Virus record (IMG/VR): IMGVR_UViG_3300013772_000026
Coordinates: 1-43,050 of that record
Length of the DNA: 43,050 nucleotides
Reading direction: 5' to 3' (one strand)
Origin: a virus
The stretch's first letter is position 1, and every line of letters starts with the position of its first letter. Under the pieces are notes generated by a model that did not search any database, had not been told where the DNA came from, and saw only the letters and a list, made by a program, of their open reading frames with translations. Below are positions 24,285 through 32,824 of this stretch, piece by piece. A program made the position numbers and the translations under genes.

Positions 24285-24722
24285 TCATCCCAATCCTTTA
24301 ATATTGGTTGGGGTATAAGAATAATTAGTAATCAAATTATCTGCTATTTGAATCATTTGATTTAATCTATCACTTTTTTCTTTCATCAAGTTTGCTGAAC
24401 TGTATTGTTTGAAATCGCTATCTGAGAGGCTGTTTTGCATTGCTAAGACATCATTAATCATAGGCTCAAACCATTCAATTAACATCTTAATAGCAATAAT
24501 TTCTTGTGCTTTAGGAGTAAGTGTTTGGTTAAATTGTTGAGAAATTAAATCAATATCAATTAGATCAACTTCACATTCATCAAATTTAGTTGTAGCACTT
24601 TCTAACCAACCATATAATCTTCCGTCTGCTATTGTTGGCACAGTTACAATAAGATTAGCAAGTTTAAGGTCTGTGATTTTTCTTAAAAATCTAGAGTAAA
24701 TAGAGGAGAAGGGGGTACTCAT
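24285..24722 (-). CDS. Head-tail adaptor-like protein
   Basis: This 145-residue, fully helical protein starts with ATG behind AGGGAAAAT. Helices such as FSSIYSRFLRKITDLKLANL and EIIAIKMLIEWFEPMINDVL separated by Asp-rich turns are the usual layout of gp6/gp15-type head completion adaptors that bind the portal. It lies two genes after the capsid gene, where adaptors are found. Assignment is by fold type and position. Confidence 0.6.
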   Translation of the reverse strand: MSTPFSSIYSRFLRKITDLKLANLIVTVPTIADGRLYGWLESATTKFDECEVDLIDIDLISQQFNQTLTPKAQEIIAIKMLIEWFEPMINDVLAMQNSLSDSDFKQYSSANLMKEKSDRLNQMIQIADNLITNYSYTPTNIKGLG

Positions 24723-24734
24723 AATTTTCCCTCC

Positions 24735-25280
24735 TTAATAAGTGTTTGAAGAATCAAATTTTACGCCAAGAAGATTTTCAAGAAATCTTTGCTTAGTTAT
24801 AGAGTCAAATTCTCCATTTTCAATTTTTATTTTTGCCATTTCAGCAAGTAAATCTTTAGTTCCCTTTGGTTGTTTAGAAACTATTTCTTGCATTTTAGAT
24901 TCAGATGATTTGAAGAATACATCAATATTATCAGGTTTAATTAAATATTTATATAACTCAGTTAACCTCAAATGATTTACGACATCCTCATCATCAATTA
25001 CCAGCCATCCCTCTAGAAGAAGTTTGGATTGATTAGATTTCATTGTTACTAAGTCTGAAACTTGCATTACATCCCTAGCACCATATCCACCCTCAATCAT
25101 CCATTCCCCAGTTGTCCTAGAATTTACGAATGATAATATATGTGTAGTGTTATTTACTACATCAACATAATCATCTTTATCCACTTTTTTAGGAACAACT
25201 TTCTTAATGGGAGGTTCAGAGACTTTTACTTCTTTAACAATAATGTCTTCTTTGGGCATTACTTTTTTTGCTCTTGGCAT
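24735..25280 (-). CDS. Structural protein after the capsid gene, function unknown
   Basis: This 181-residue protein starts with ATG after AAAAGGAGAG. It begins with a Lys/Pro/Val-rich extended tail (MPRAKKVMPKEDIIVKEVKV, then PPIKKVVPKKVDKDD). A compact domain follows with W-x-x-E-G-G-Y-G-A-R-D and LLEGWLVIDDEDVVNHLRL. A C-terminal helical end contains KGTKDLLAEMAKIKIENGEF. It is probably a head or neck component. The family is not recognised. Confidence 0.6.
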   Translation of the reverse strand: MPRAKKVMPKEDIIVKEVKVSEPPIKKVVPKKVDKDDYVDVVNNTTHILSFVNSRTTGEWMIEGGYGARDVMQVSDLVTMKSNQSKLLLEGWLVIDDEDVVNHLRLTELYKYLIKPDNIDVFFKSSESKMQEIVSKQPKGTKDLLAEMAKIKIENGEFDSITKQRFLENLLGVKFDSSNTY

Positions 25281-25305
25281 AATTGTGCTCTCCTTTTATT
25301 CAAGT

Positions 25306-25350
25306 TAATATATTATGAGGGTTATTATTTTCACCCTCATAATATATTAT
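25306..25350 (-). terminator. Long perfect hairpin behind the major capsid gene
   Basis: TAATATATTATGAGGG (25306-25321) and CCCTCATAATATATTA (25334-25349) are perfect 16-bp arms, plus one more inner pair, with a loop of about 10 nt. It begins 8 nt downstream of the capsid stop codon and is not followed by a U-run in minus RNA. It more likely stabilises the capsid mRNA 3' end or marks a processing site than fully terminates. Confidence 0.65.
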
Positions 25351-25357
25351 ATTTATA

Positions 25358-26362
25358 TTAAGACAATTTCATGAAGCCGTATTTTGATGCACTAAGGATC
25401 GCAATCCCATATTGCTTACCAAAACCTTTTTCAATAGACATATCAGCATTTTGGTCAAAAGCGTTATCTGTCATAATAGCTTCTCCCTCAAATACCAATT
25501 TGACAATTTTCTCAGAATTTTGTGGAACAATAAGGATAAAGGAATCGTCAATGACGAAATTATCAGTACCAGGAACATGAGCGTTTGTGAGTTCTACTAA
25601 TGGTGTTCCTTGAAGATTACCCAAGTAACCTTGTGAATTTACTACTCCCAACATTTCTTGGTTCATAAGACCAGGATATGCAGTAAAACCAGCGGTTGGA
25701 GTTACTTTTGCTAATGCTAATTTGGTTCCGAAGCATACCACATCTGGGGTATTAGCAGCAGCTTGAACATGCGCTACCATTGTGTTGAATGCAGTAAGAG
25801 AGAACGTTCCAGTTACTCCGTATGTAGCACTCAATGTACTGTAAGAACTATAAATACCAGCATAAATATCACTCTTGATTTGTAATGCAAACGAAGTAGC
25901 AATACGATTTACCATAAGAGGCCAGTCGATTCTGCCACTGGCAAAACGAATGAATTCCTCATAGATTTTCACGAATCTCATTTTCGTAGGAACAGTCAAC
26001 GAACCTCTGTCTAAACGTTGTGCTCTGATGTTCGTAGTACCATTAGCAATTGTAGCAACATTAAACAAGCTAATATCCGATACTTCAAAAACTGCTTGAT
26101 CTCCCCACGACATATTGCGTGTTTCGACAAATTGGTCAAATTGTCCTTCTAAAGTACGTGGAATAATTTGGTCAATTGTTTCAGTAATAAGATTAAATAC
26201 TGCATAACGAGTTACAGGGTTTTGCATTGATTTATAATCTACTTTACCGCCACACATTTCAACGATAGATTTTCTGAGTGCTCCATTTGCGTCCTCCGCA
26301 GAAAACTTGTCTGTTTTACCATAATAAATATCTAAACCTAATTGAACTAGTTCATTCATCAT
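25358..26362 (-). CDS. Major capsid protein (HK97 type)
   Basis: This 334-residue protein starts with ATG behind AAGAGGAATTA. Features of the HK97 fold are an N-terminal arm, a spine helix region (MVNRIATSFALQIKSDIYAG), a strand-rich P domain (KMRFVKIYEEFIRFASGRID) and an A-domain end with FVIDDSFILIVPQNSEKIVK, then EGEAIMTDNAFDQNADMSIE and FGKQYGIAILSASKYGFMKL. The gene follows the protease/scaffold and decoration genes, as usual. A very stable hairpin directly downstream fits the need for a large amount of product. Confidence 0.9.
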   Translation of the reverse strand: MMNELVQLGLDIYYGKTDKFSAEDANGALRKSIVEMCGGKVDYKSMQNPVTRYAVFNLITETIDQIIPRTLEGQFDQFVETRNMSWGDQAVFEVSDISLFNVATIANGTTNIRAQRLDRGSLTVPTKMRFVKIYEEFIRFASGRIDWPLMVNRIATSFALQIKSDIYAGIYSSYSTLSATYGVTGTFSLTAFNTMVAHVQAAANTPDVVCFGTKLALAKVTPTAGFTAYPGLMNQEMLGVVNSQGYLGNLQGTPLVELTNAHVPGTDNFVIDDSFILIVPQNSEKIVKLVFEGEAIMTDNAFDQNADMSIEKGFGKQYGIAILSASKYGFMKLS

Positions 26363-26397
26363 TAATTCCTCTTTTCATTTAATTTATTTATTAGTTA

Positions 26398-26886
26398 TTA
26401 TGCTTTTAATACTTGAATAGTTGTGCAAGCTACTTTGTTAAAACCAGTAGTTCCTTTTTCAATTACTTGACCAATGAAACGTGTAACAGGAAGAGTAGCA
26501 GAGAAAGTGAGTTTATAAGATGCATTTGCTACTCCAATCCATTGATTAAGAACAGTAGTGCCTGTGATGTTGGCATCAGCTACCGTGAAAATATCTCCTG
26601 CGACTAAATGATAAGCACGTGCTGGTAATCCAGATACATTGTAAAAATCTTGCAAAGTTGTTCCAGGGAGATAGTTAATTTCAGGACTAGAAACTAATAC
26701 GATTTCATCAGTTCCAAGAGTTGCTGTTGCAGGTGCAACAAGATTCTTTAATTCTCTTTCACCAGTAACGACACCAGCGAGAACCCCGATTGAACCATTA
26801 TCCAAATCTACAGTAGCTACTACGGATTCGATATTACCATCATATTTGGCTTGAATTTTTTCTAATTGACAAATTGCGTGAATCAT
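26398..26886 (-). CDS. Capsid decoration / head-stabilising protein
   Basis: This 162-residue protein starts with ATG that shares a base with the stop codon of the homing endonuclease (TAATG). It is beta-rich with few charged residues (NGSIGVLAGVVTGEREL; PGTTLQDFYNVSGLPARAYH; ITGTTVLNQWIGVANASYKL) and resembles short proteins encoded just before the capsid gene in Firmicute siphophages. Its location suggests a cement or vertex protein. The function is inferred. Confidence 0.65.
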   Translation of the reverse strand: MIHAICQLEKIQAKYDGNIESVVATVDLDNGSIGVLAGVVTGERELKNLVAPATATLGTDEIVLVSSPEINYLPGTTLQDFYNVSGLPARAYHLVAGDIFTVADANITGTTVLNQWIGVANASYKLTFSATLPVTRFIGQVIEKGTTGFNKVACTTIQVLKA

Positions 26887-27782
26887 TATTTATTCCTCAT
26901 TTCTTTTATTTTTTTGATATTATGTTTATAATGCCAAATGAACCCTTTATGTTTGTTTACTCTACCACTACAACAATCATAAATTACATTCGGATTAAAA
27001 CCATACTCTCTAGTTTGTTCTGGACAATCCCATACTCTAAGAACTTCTCCTTCAAGTGAAGATTGAACCACACTGTAATCTATTTTTGATTTGATTACTT
27101 TATCTTTCTTACCGTCTTTTCTCACGTATTCCATTGCGTTTCTATTTATTTTTGGTAATTGATCAACGTAAAAGATAAAATTAAAACCAATGTTATTATA
27201 TTCACTTTCAAATAACCACATAAATCCTCCAGAGGTTCTTGCCTTCTTATTACAACATAATCCTATAGCACCTCTAGAAGCACCAGTTTCTTTTGAAGCG
27301 ATTACAATACCATCAAATCTACTTATATATTTACCATCTTGACTTAGCTGAACAACTGATTTCCTAAAGGAAGGATGAGGTGCACCAATTTGATTAGACT
27401 TGTTCTCTGCTTCCCTTGAATATGTATCAAGTTTCATATTATATCCGTATAGTTTTAATCTAGAGTCAAGCAACTTTATATAATATAATTCAAGACCATT
27501 TAAATCATTTTCATTCTCAACTTTTTCTACAACATATCCTTCAAAATTAGATATCCCATATTTGTTAGCACTCTTTTGTAGATGTCGATTGGGATGGTGA
27601 TTTGTATTCAAGTTAGACATATGCCCTCTAAACCTGTCCCAAAGATTATTGGTTTGTCCGATATAACATTTCTTGTTAATTTTATTATATAAAACATAAA
27701 TACCTTTAACTTTTTTATATTCTATATTCATTTCCTTAACATTTAAAGATATATCATTAGCCAAATTTATTAATACGTCCAA
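26886..27782 (-). CDS. Free-standing GIY-YIG homing endonuclease with NUMOD1 repeats
   Basis: The TTG at 27782 is chosen since GGAGG lies 8 nt upstream; the next in-frame TTG (27797) is inside that site. The 298-residue protein has the GIY-YIG core at about residues 26-95 (KGIYVLYNKINKKCYIGQTN, then LWDRFRGHMS, with Glu in ELYYIKLLDS). Two DNA-binding NUMOD1-type repeats follow: VVQLSQDGKYISRFDGIVIA and VVQSSLEGEVLRVWDCPEQT, each ending in G-F-[MI]-W. It sits between the scaffold and decoration genes with no intron visible around it, so it is an intron-less mobile gene. It is translationally linked to the decoration gene. Confidence 0.9.
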   Translation of the reverse strand: MDVLINLANDISLNVKEMNIEYKKVKGIYVLYNKINKKCYIGQTNNLWDRFRGHMSNLNTNHHPNRHLQKSANKYGISNFEGYVVEKVENENDLNGLELYYIKLLDSRLKLYGYNMKLDTYSREAENKSNQIGAPHPSFRKSVVQLSQDGKYISRFDGIVIASKETGASRGAIGLCCNKKARTSGGFMWLFESEYNNIGFNFIFYVDQLPKINRNAMEYVRKDGKKDKVIKSKIDYSVVQSSLEGEVLRVWDCPEQTREYGFNPNVIYDCCSGRVNKHKGFIWHYKHNIKKIKEMRNK

Positions 27783-27818
27783 AATATCACCCTCCAAAAT
27801 ATAAGGGGATTTAATATA

Positions 27819-27986
27819 TCAGACGCTTCTCCATTGTTGTAATAGACAATTTAATTTATCAGTACCAATAAAAACATAAAAAGTTTTCAATGTTTTACGA
27901 TGTGTTCCACTATGTAGATACCTAACTCCATTTCCAACTAAAAATCTTTTTAAAGGTAATGAGTAACAATAAAAAAGCTTTTCCAA
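27819..27986 (-). CDS. Small protein paralogous to the 62-residue protein upstream
   Basis: This 55-residue frame starts with TTG at 27986, 8 nt after CAGGAGG. It reads MEKLFYCYSLPLKRFLVGNG ... FYVFIGTDKLNCLLQQW. The start (M-x-K-x-x-Y-C-x-S-x-x-L-K) and the F-x-V-F end match the 62-residue protein at 29280-29468 and resemble DUF5659-type phage proteins. Two copies flank the protease/scaffold gene. The role is unknown. Confidence 0.7.
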   Translation of the reverse strand: MEKLFYCYSLPLKRFLVGNGVRYLHSGTHRKTLKTFYVFIGTDKLNCLLQQWRSV

Positions 27987-28007
27987 AATATAAATCCTCC
28001 TGAAAAA

Positions 28008-29267
28008 TTATTTTTGTTTACTATATTTCTTTATAATACCAGCATAAGATTTTGAACTAACTTCATCCTCATGCGTAATACCCATATCAAGGGACATTTT
28101 AATTACATCTGAACTTCCATCTTCATTTTTTATTAATGAAAATTTAGAAGCTAGTTTCATTCCAACTAAAGCATATAAATCCTTTTCAACAGACGCTAGA
28201 TCCATTTCAAAAGCCTTTACTTTTAATTCACTGACTTCTTCCTCAGTTAAAACTGCAAATTCTTTCTTCGCAAAAAGAGCATTAACTTCAATTTCTTTAG
28301 CCGTATATTCATCAGTAGCAATCTTTTCAGACTTATATTGACGCAGTTCTACAGCTTCAGATTCTAATTCTGAATATTTAATTTGTAAGTCCGTATTATC
28401 AGATTCAAGTGCAGAAATTTTATCCATATATATTTTTACTTCTGCTTCAAAATCCCTTTTTTCTTCAGAATCAATTATAATTTCAACTTCTTCAGTCTTT
28501 TCAAATTCCTCAACGACTGGTTCTGTTGAAACTACTTCATCTAAAATTACTTCCTCGATTACAATATCTTCATTCATGCCTAAACCTCCTTCTTCAATAT
28601 TTTCTATATCAACTTCGTTAGAAGTGTGATTAGTATTATTTTTGTCTAGTGAAAAATTTAGTTCAGTCATCATTTCTGTAAAATCCTGCATGAACTTTTC
28701 CTTATCTAGACTAAAATGTTCAATATCAGCAGAGGCGAAACATGGTTCAACATCTGAACCAAGAATACAAAGTGCAGAAAAATGACCATCATTAATTTCG
28801 TAATAATTTTTTTCTGTATTAAATTGACCATCTGTTATTGATAATTCCATTGACTGATTTGCACCATCATCAAGAATTTTCTCGATTTCAGGATATCTGC
28901 CCAACCATAGGTATGCAGTTGTAGTAAGGTATTCATGCTCAGTAATACCATCTTTTTCACGAATTGTTTCCCATGTAACTTCTGCATCAGAGGGGATAAC
29001 TCCATATGGCTTTGTAGTGTCTGTGAATTTCACACCATCATCGGATAATTCAACTTTACCACCATGCGTACCAAAATCATCAGACTTCCATTCACCCACC
29101 ACAGGAATATTTTTCAAGGAATAAAGCATTTTGTCAACAGTTTCACGACTTATAAAGCTTCCATTTCTATTCTCTCCACAGTACATTACATGAATTTTAA
29201 CTTTTGCAAATTCTGGGTTAATTTTTTCAAAACTATCATATGTAGATTGAAACCCTATTCTCTTCAA
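28008..29267 (-). CDS. Capsid maturation protease fused to scaffold
   Basis: This 419-residue protein starts with ATG behind GAGGTGAG. Residues 1-195 fit Firmicute prohead proteases of the XkdF type: VKIHVMYCGENRNGSFISRE, VVGEWKSDDFGTHGG, QSMELSITDGQF and HFSALCILGSDVEPCFASAD, the last near the expected Ser/Asp active site. Residues 235-345 are acidic and coiled coil (VEEFEKTEEVEIIIDSEEKR; ALESDNTDLQIKYSELESEA), as in a scaffold. A C-terminal soluble piece ends SSKSYAGIIKKYSKQK. It lies between portal and capsid genes, as usual for scaffold/protease fusions. Confidence 0.75.
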   Translation of the reverse strand: MKRIGFQSTYDSFEKINPEFAKVKIHVMYCGENRNGSFISRETVDKMLYSLKNIPVVGEWKSDDFGTHGGKVELSDDGVKFTDTTKPYGVIPSDAEVTWETIREKDGITEHEYLTTTAYLWLGRYPEIEKILDDGANQSMELSITDGQFNTEKNYYEINDGHFSALCILGSDVEPCFASADIEHFSLDKEKFMQDFTEMMTELNFSLDKNNTNHTSNEVDIENIEEGGLGMNEDIVIEEVILDEVVSTEPVVEEFEKTEEVEIIIDSEEKRDFEAEVKIYMDKISALESDNTDLQIKYSELESEAVELRQYKSEKIATDEYTAKEIEVNALFAKKEFAVLTEEEVSELKVKAFEMDLASVEKDLYALVGMKLASKFSLIKNEDGSSDVIKMSLDMGITHEDEVSSKSYAGIIKKYSKQK

Positions 29268-29279
29268 ATTCTCACCTCC

Positions 29280-29468
29280 TTAAAAGTACAAACGATTAGA
29301 ATATGTAATGTTTGTATTATTAAAACTAACATATTTATTTATATCAATTGAATTTTCAAAGACCCAAACTATTATGTTATTAGATTCATAGGTTTGGATT
29401 ACTTTAAAATTCTTAGATAATAAATCATCCTTTAACTGTTCACTAGAACAATATATGAATTTCTTCAT
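29280..29468 (-). CDS. Small protein of a DUF5659-like type
   Basis: This 62-residue protein starts with ATG. It reads MKKFIYCSSEQLKDDLLSKN, then FKVIQTYESNNIIVWVFENS: short strand, helix, strand and a V-F-x-N motif, like small DUF5659 phage proteins. A paralogue of 55 residues lies at 27819-27986. It stands between portal and protease/scaffold genes. The function is unknown. Confidence 0.65.
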   Translation of the reverse strand: MKKFIYCSSEQLKDDLLSKNFKVIQTYESNNIIVWVFENSIDINKYVSFNNTNITYSNRLYF

Positions 29469-29480
29469 TATTACACCTTC

Positions 29481-31043
29481 TTACTTGCCTCTATTATCGT
29501 TAGCCCCTGAAGATTTAGTTTCTAATCCTTTGTCGGTCAAGTCTTTGGTCTTTTTACCTGGATTACCACCTTCACTCAATCCACCTGTATAGGCACTTGC
29601 AAGAGGTTTTAATGCCGAAACAATATCTTCTCCATTTTCAAATGCCATCATTGAATCAAAATCTTGTGGATTAATTCCTTGTAAACATGCAACTAAACGC
29701 TTACTATATCCAAGAGTTGCAGAATTTAAAGCAGATGTATATAATTCGTCTCTATTAAAAACACTCACATCTGGGAATATAACCTTGAATTTGTACTTTC
29801 CACCTAGTTTACTAAGTTGAAAATTAATCCATTTCTCAAATTGCTTTACACAATGTTTTACAAATTCATAATCTGTTTGAACACTTAGATTTAATCCAAT
29901 ATTTCCTCCATCGCTAGAGAATAATACTTCACTAATTCCCCCTGCTTTGAAGAAGTTTGACTCACCTAATCCAATCAAACTATCTTTTGTTTGTGCTTGT
30001 TTATCAAAAGATATAGATGCCATTTCCATAGGAGTCGTTACTATCCCTACATTTGCTGGCATATTAGCTTTGGCGTTATTATGAAACTCTTTAGCATCAG
30101 GCAGAGAAATTAAAAATTCACCTTTTTTCTCTTTACCCATTGGGATTCTTTGATAAACTAATTTTTGAATATCTAAAGTTAATTTATCTTTAATTAAATC
30201 CTTGTATGTATCAATTTCTAAACAATCACCAAATATACCCATGAGTGGAGGAGCAATAATTCCTGTACTACTATCAAATTTAAAAGCAACCGCATTTTCA
30301 TCAAGTACAACCCAATAATAACTTCCACTGTTTACAGGTGATCCATTAATGTCAGTTCGTTTACCAGATATGACTGCGTCATAGTATTTCTTAAACTCTG
30401 GAGGAAATGTATCAATATTGACGAGGGGATTTAGGAAATACATAAAATTAAACGCATATTGAAATCCTATGTCTGTTTTAGAAACAAGTCTACACCATGC
30501 AGAAGGTAACCTTTGTAATGTAGTTGATGTATTAGAGGTTCTTTTATATCCGAAAAATATGTCTTCAAGAATAATTACTTGCATTATAGATAAAAATTCC
30601 TTTTTAATATCAAAGGAATCAAGCCAGTTATAAGCTTTTGTTTTAGCTTTTTTAAATACAGTAGATTTTACATCTGATTCAGAAATATTATAAGGAATAA
30701 TCATATGGTCTAATGTACAAATGGAAGATAGATAATACACAATTCTTTTAAAGAATGAGCTTGTATTATACAAATACATTGCAACTTCTCTTAATTGTTT
30801 CTCACTATTCGCAGGGTTTTCTGTCCATTTAATGATATCTGACTTCTTATATTTGTAACTTGATGTAGATTGTTGTTTTAGAAGCTCATTCATCCATAAG
30901 GGATTATTATTTATGCTATTACCAACAGCTAAACTAAATTTTCTTAACTCTTCTGGATCTAAGGTTGAAACAATATCTTGAGATGTTGAATTATTAGATG
31001 GTGGAGATGCGAATGTCCTGTTTTTATTTCTGCGTCTTGACAA
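29481..31043 (-). CDS. Portal protein
   Basis: TTG 31043 is chosen because AAAGGAGG lies 7 nt upstream, while the ATG at 31061 lies 5' of the site. The 520-residue product has a basic Arg/Asn N-terminus (SRRRNKNRTFASPPSN). A long clip/wing region includes RRLPSAWCRLVSK-type segments and YAFNFMYFLNPLVNIDTFP. The C-terminal helical crown is VQTDYEFVKHCVKQFEKWIN followed by a Ser/Gly-rich tail. It follows the large terminase directly and precedes the protease/scaffold, which is the normal portal position. The clip helix near 400-425 would hold the packaging motor. Confidence 0.85.
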   Translation of the reverse strand: MSRRRNKNRTFASPPSNNSTSQDIVSTLDPEELRKFSLAVGNSINNNPLWMNELLKQQSTSSYKYKKSDIIKWTENPANSEKQLREVAMYLYNTSSFFKRIVYYLSSICTLDHMIIPYNISESDVKSTVFKKAKTKAYNWLDSFDIKKEFLSIMQVIILEDIFFGYKRTSNTSTTLQRLPSAWCRLVSKTDIGFQYAFNFMYFLNPLVNIDTFPPEFKKYYDAVISGKRTDINGSPVNSGSYYWVVLDENAVAFKFDSSTGIIAPPLMGIFGDCLEIDTYKDLIKDKLTLDIQKLVYQRIPMGKEKKGEFLISLPDAKEFHNNAKANMPANVGIVTTPMEMASISFDKQAQTKDSLIGLGESNFFKAGGISEVLFSSDGGNIGLNLSVQTDYEFVKHCVKQFEKWINFQLSKLGGKYKFKVIFPDVSVFNRDELYTSALNSATLGYSKRLVACLQGINPQDFDSMMAFENGEDIVSALKPLASAYTGGLSEGGNPGKKTKDLTDKGLETKSSGANDNRGK

Positions 31044-31070
31044 TTTGTAACCTCCTTTCATTGAGGGATG

Positions 31071-32816
31071 TTAATTGAAGAATAGGTATTGAAGAGAATC
31101 TTCCTCCTCTTCGCCAAACATATTTTTTCGGTTATATTCTTCCATTTCATTTACCACAGATAATCCATATGCTAAACTTGTAGCCCTATCTCTTTTATGA
31201 GTTTTTACAATTCTGTCATATATAACGTTATTATTGGCACTCATAATTTGCTTAATATTAGATAATTCTTGGATTAATAAGTCTGTTTGTACAAACATAG
31301 AAAACTCTTCAACAGTTAATTGTGCTGTTTTATATGACTCATTCATTTCAGTTGAATGTTTTAATAATCTCAAAGATTTATTTTCAAAAGAAGCTTTAAG
31401 ATAAGTGTACATAGTGTTATTGCTACTTTGTGTAGCAGTTATCCCTCTAATAATAGGTACGGAATTTTTAATGTCTCTACCTTTTTCATCATCATCTAAA
31501 ACTAAGGGGGGGAATTCAATTGTTTCCTTTGTTTTTTCATCTCTATATTCCCAGCTTTCATAGAACAACGATGGGAGTGGTTCTCCGTTGCCACGCATAT
31601 CAATAATTATTTTGATTGCATTGGGGAATTTAAGATGATACAATTCTCTCAAGAAATCTCTCTGCTCTGGAAGTGTTGCCCCATTATGTGTTTTCGTATA
31701 AACAACATCTTTAAAATATGTGCCATTCGATTTTTCTTTCAACTTAATTACGTGAGTACATGCGTTATCAGAGTTTTTAGCACTAGATAATGCAACGTCA
31801 TGAACAATAATATATATACTCTTACTTTTCTTAGGTTGAATTACCTCGCACTGATCTAATATTCTACAAGGATTAGTGATTTCATAAGGGTAATAACTTT
31901 CACCACTAGAACCTACAAACTGTCCACAATACTCATATAGAAAAATTTCTTCAGTAGTATCTGGTTTATTTTTCTCTTCATCAATATCTTCTGCATCAAA
32001 AATCATAGACTCAATTCCAACTTTATAGTCCAAAGCACATACAAAGAAGTTTTTATTTCCATCCTTCATTTTACCATAGAAGTATATAAACCTTTTATAT
32101 AAGTCACTTGTTTTTAAGAAGGCAGAAGAGATAAAAATTACCTTGCCTTTTTCTGGCATCATATGTTCGATAGCAACTGGCCTTTTAGTTTTTGTCATTG
32201 GAATTAGGATAGTGGATATGACGGAATCTGGTACCAAACGTGCCTCGTCAATTAGTAGATAATTAAATCTCCAACTTCTTGCTCCATCTCCTTGATTTCT
32301 TCCTAAAACAATAGCTCTAATTTCACTGCCATTTCTAAAGTTTACAACACAGTTATCAGATGACACACTTATTGGGAATATTATTTCTCGTGCTATATTA
32401 GGGTTATTAGCAAGTTCACCTTTAATCTTTTGTATAATCACGTTCCTAGCCTGTTGCCCCTGACCTGAAGCTATGCCACATTTTAGGCCCTTATATAGTA
32501 TAGCTGAACAGACAAAAAATACTGCACTTATCCAAGACTTTCCTATTCCTCTACAACATATGAGCATTACATATTGGTATCTAGCCATAGCTCTAAGTAA
32601 TAAGCGTTGGAACATATGGAGCTTGAGTCCAAGAACTTCAATGGCAAACTTGTCTATATGTACCCTATAATATGCTATAAACTTAATCCACTCTTCATTA
32701 CTTAAATCATCGCCTTCGCCAACTATTGGGTCATGGCTAAAACTACTATCTAAGTTATTAAAATCTCCATCTTTTATATGTCTACTTTTTTTACTAAAAT
32801 TCTTATGTACTGCCAT
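31071..32816 (-). CDS. terL: Terminase large subunit
   Basis: This 581-residue protein starts with ATG. The ATPase domain has a Walker A in LICCRGIGKSW (K93) and a Walker B in LLIDEARLVP (D190, E191), with the motif III-like coupling region FISSAF. The nuclease domain includes the acidic VHDVALS and IIDMRGNGEP, with the C-terminal end KTHKRDRATSLAYGLSVVNE, which fits a RuvC-like nuclease. It cleaves and packages concatemeric DNA with the small subunit encoded just upstream. The gene order terS-terL-portal is conserved. Confidence 0.95.
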   Translation of the reverse strand: MAVHKNFSKKSRHIKDGDFNNLDSSFSHDPIVGEGDDLSNEEWIKFIAYYRVHIDKFAIEVLGLKLHMFQRLLLRAMARYQYVMLICCRGIGKSWISAVFFVCSAILYKGLKCGIASGQGQQARNVIIQKIKGELANNPNIAREIIFPISVSSDNCVVNFRNGSEIRAIVLGRNQGDGARSWRFNYLLIDEARLVPDSVISTILIPMTKTKRPVAIEHMMPEKGKVIFISSAFLKTSDLYKRFIYFYGKMKDGNKNFFVCALDYKVGIESMIFDAEDIDEEKNKPDTTEEIFLYEYCGQFVGSSGESYYPYEITNPCRILDQCEVIQPKKSKSIYIIVHDVALSSAKNSDNACTHVIKLKEKSNGTYFKDVVYTKTHNGATLPEQRDFLRELYHLKFPNAIKIIIDMRGNGEPLPSLFYESWEYRDEKTKETIEFPPLVLDDDEKGRDIKNSVPIIRGITATQSSNNTMYTYLKASFENKSLRLLKHSTEMNESYKTAQLTVEEFSMFVQTDLLIQELSNIKQIMSANNNVIYDRIVKTHKRDRATSLAYGLSVVNEMEEYNRKNMFGEEEEDSLQYLFFN

Positions 32817-32824
32817 GTTATCAC

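Noticed and set aside
20689-26362. Tail sheath gene (myovirus)
   Set aside because: No protein of the expected size or pattern lies between capsid and tape measure genes. The only abundant tail candidate is a single tube protein, so the tail is non-contractile.
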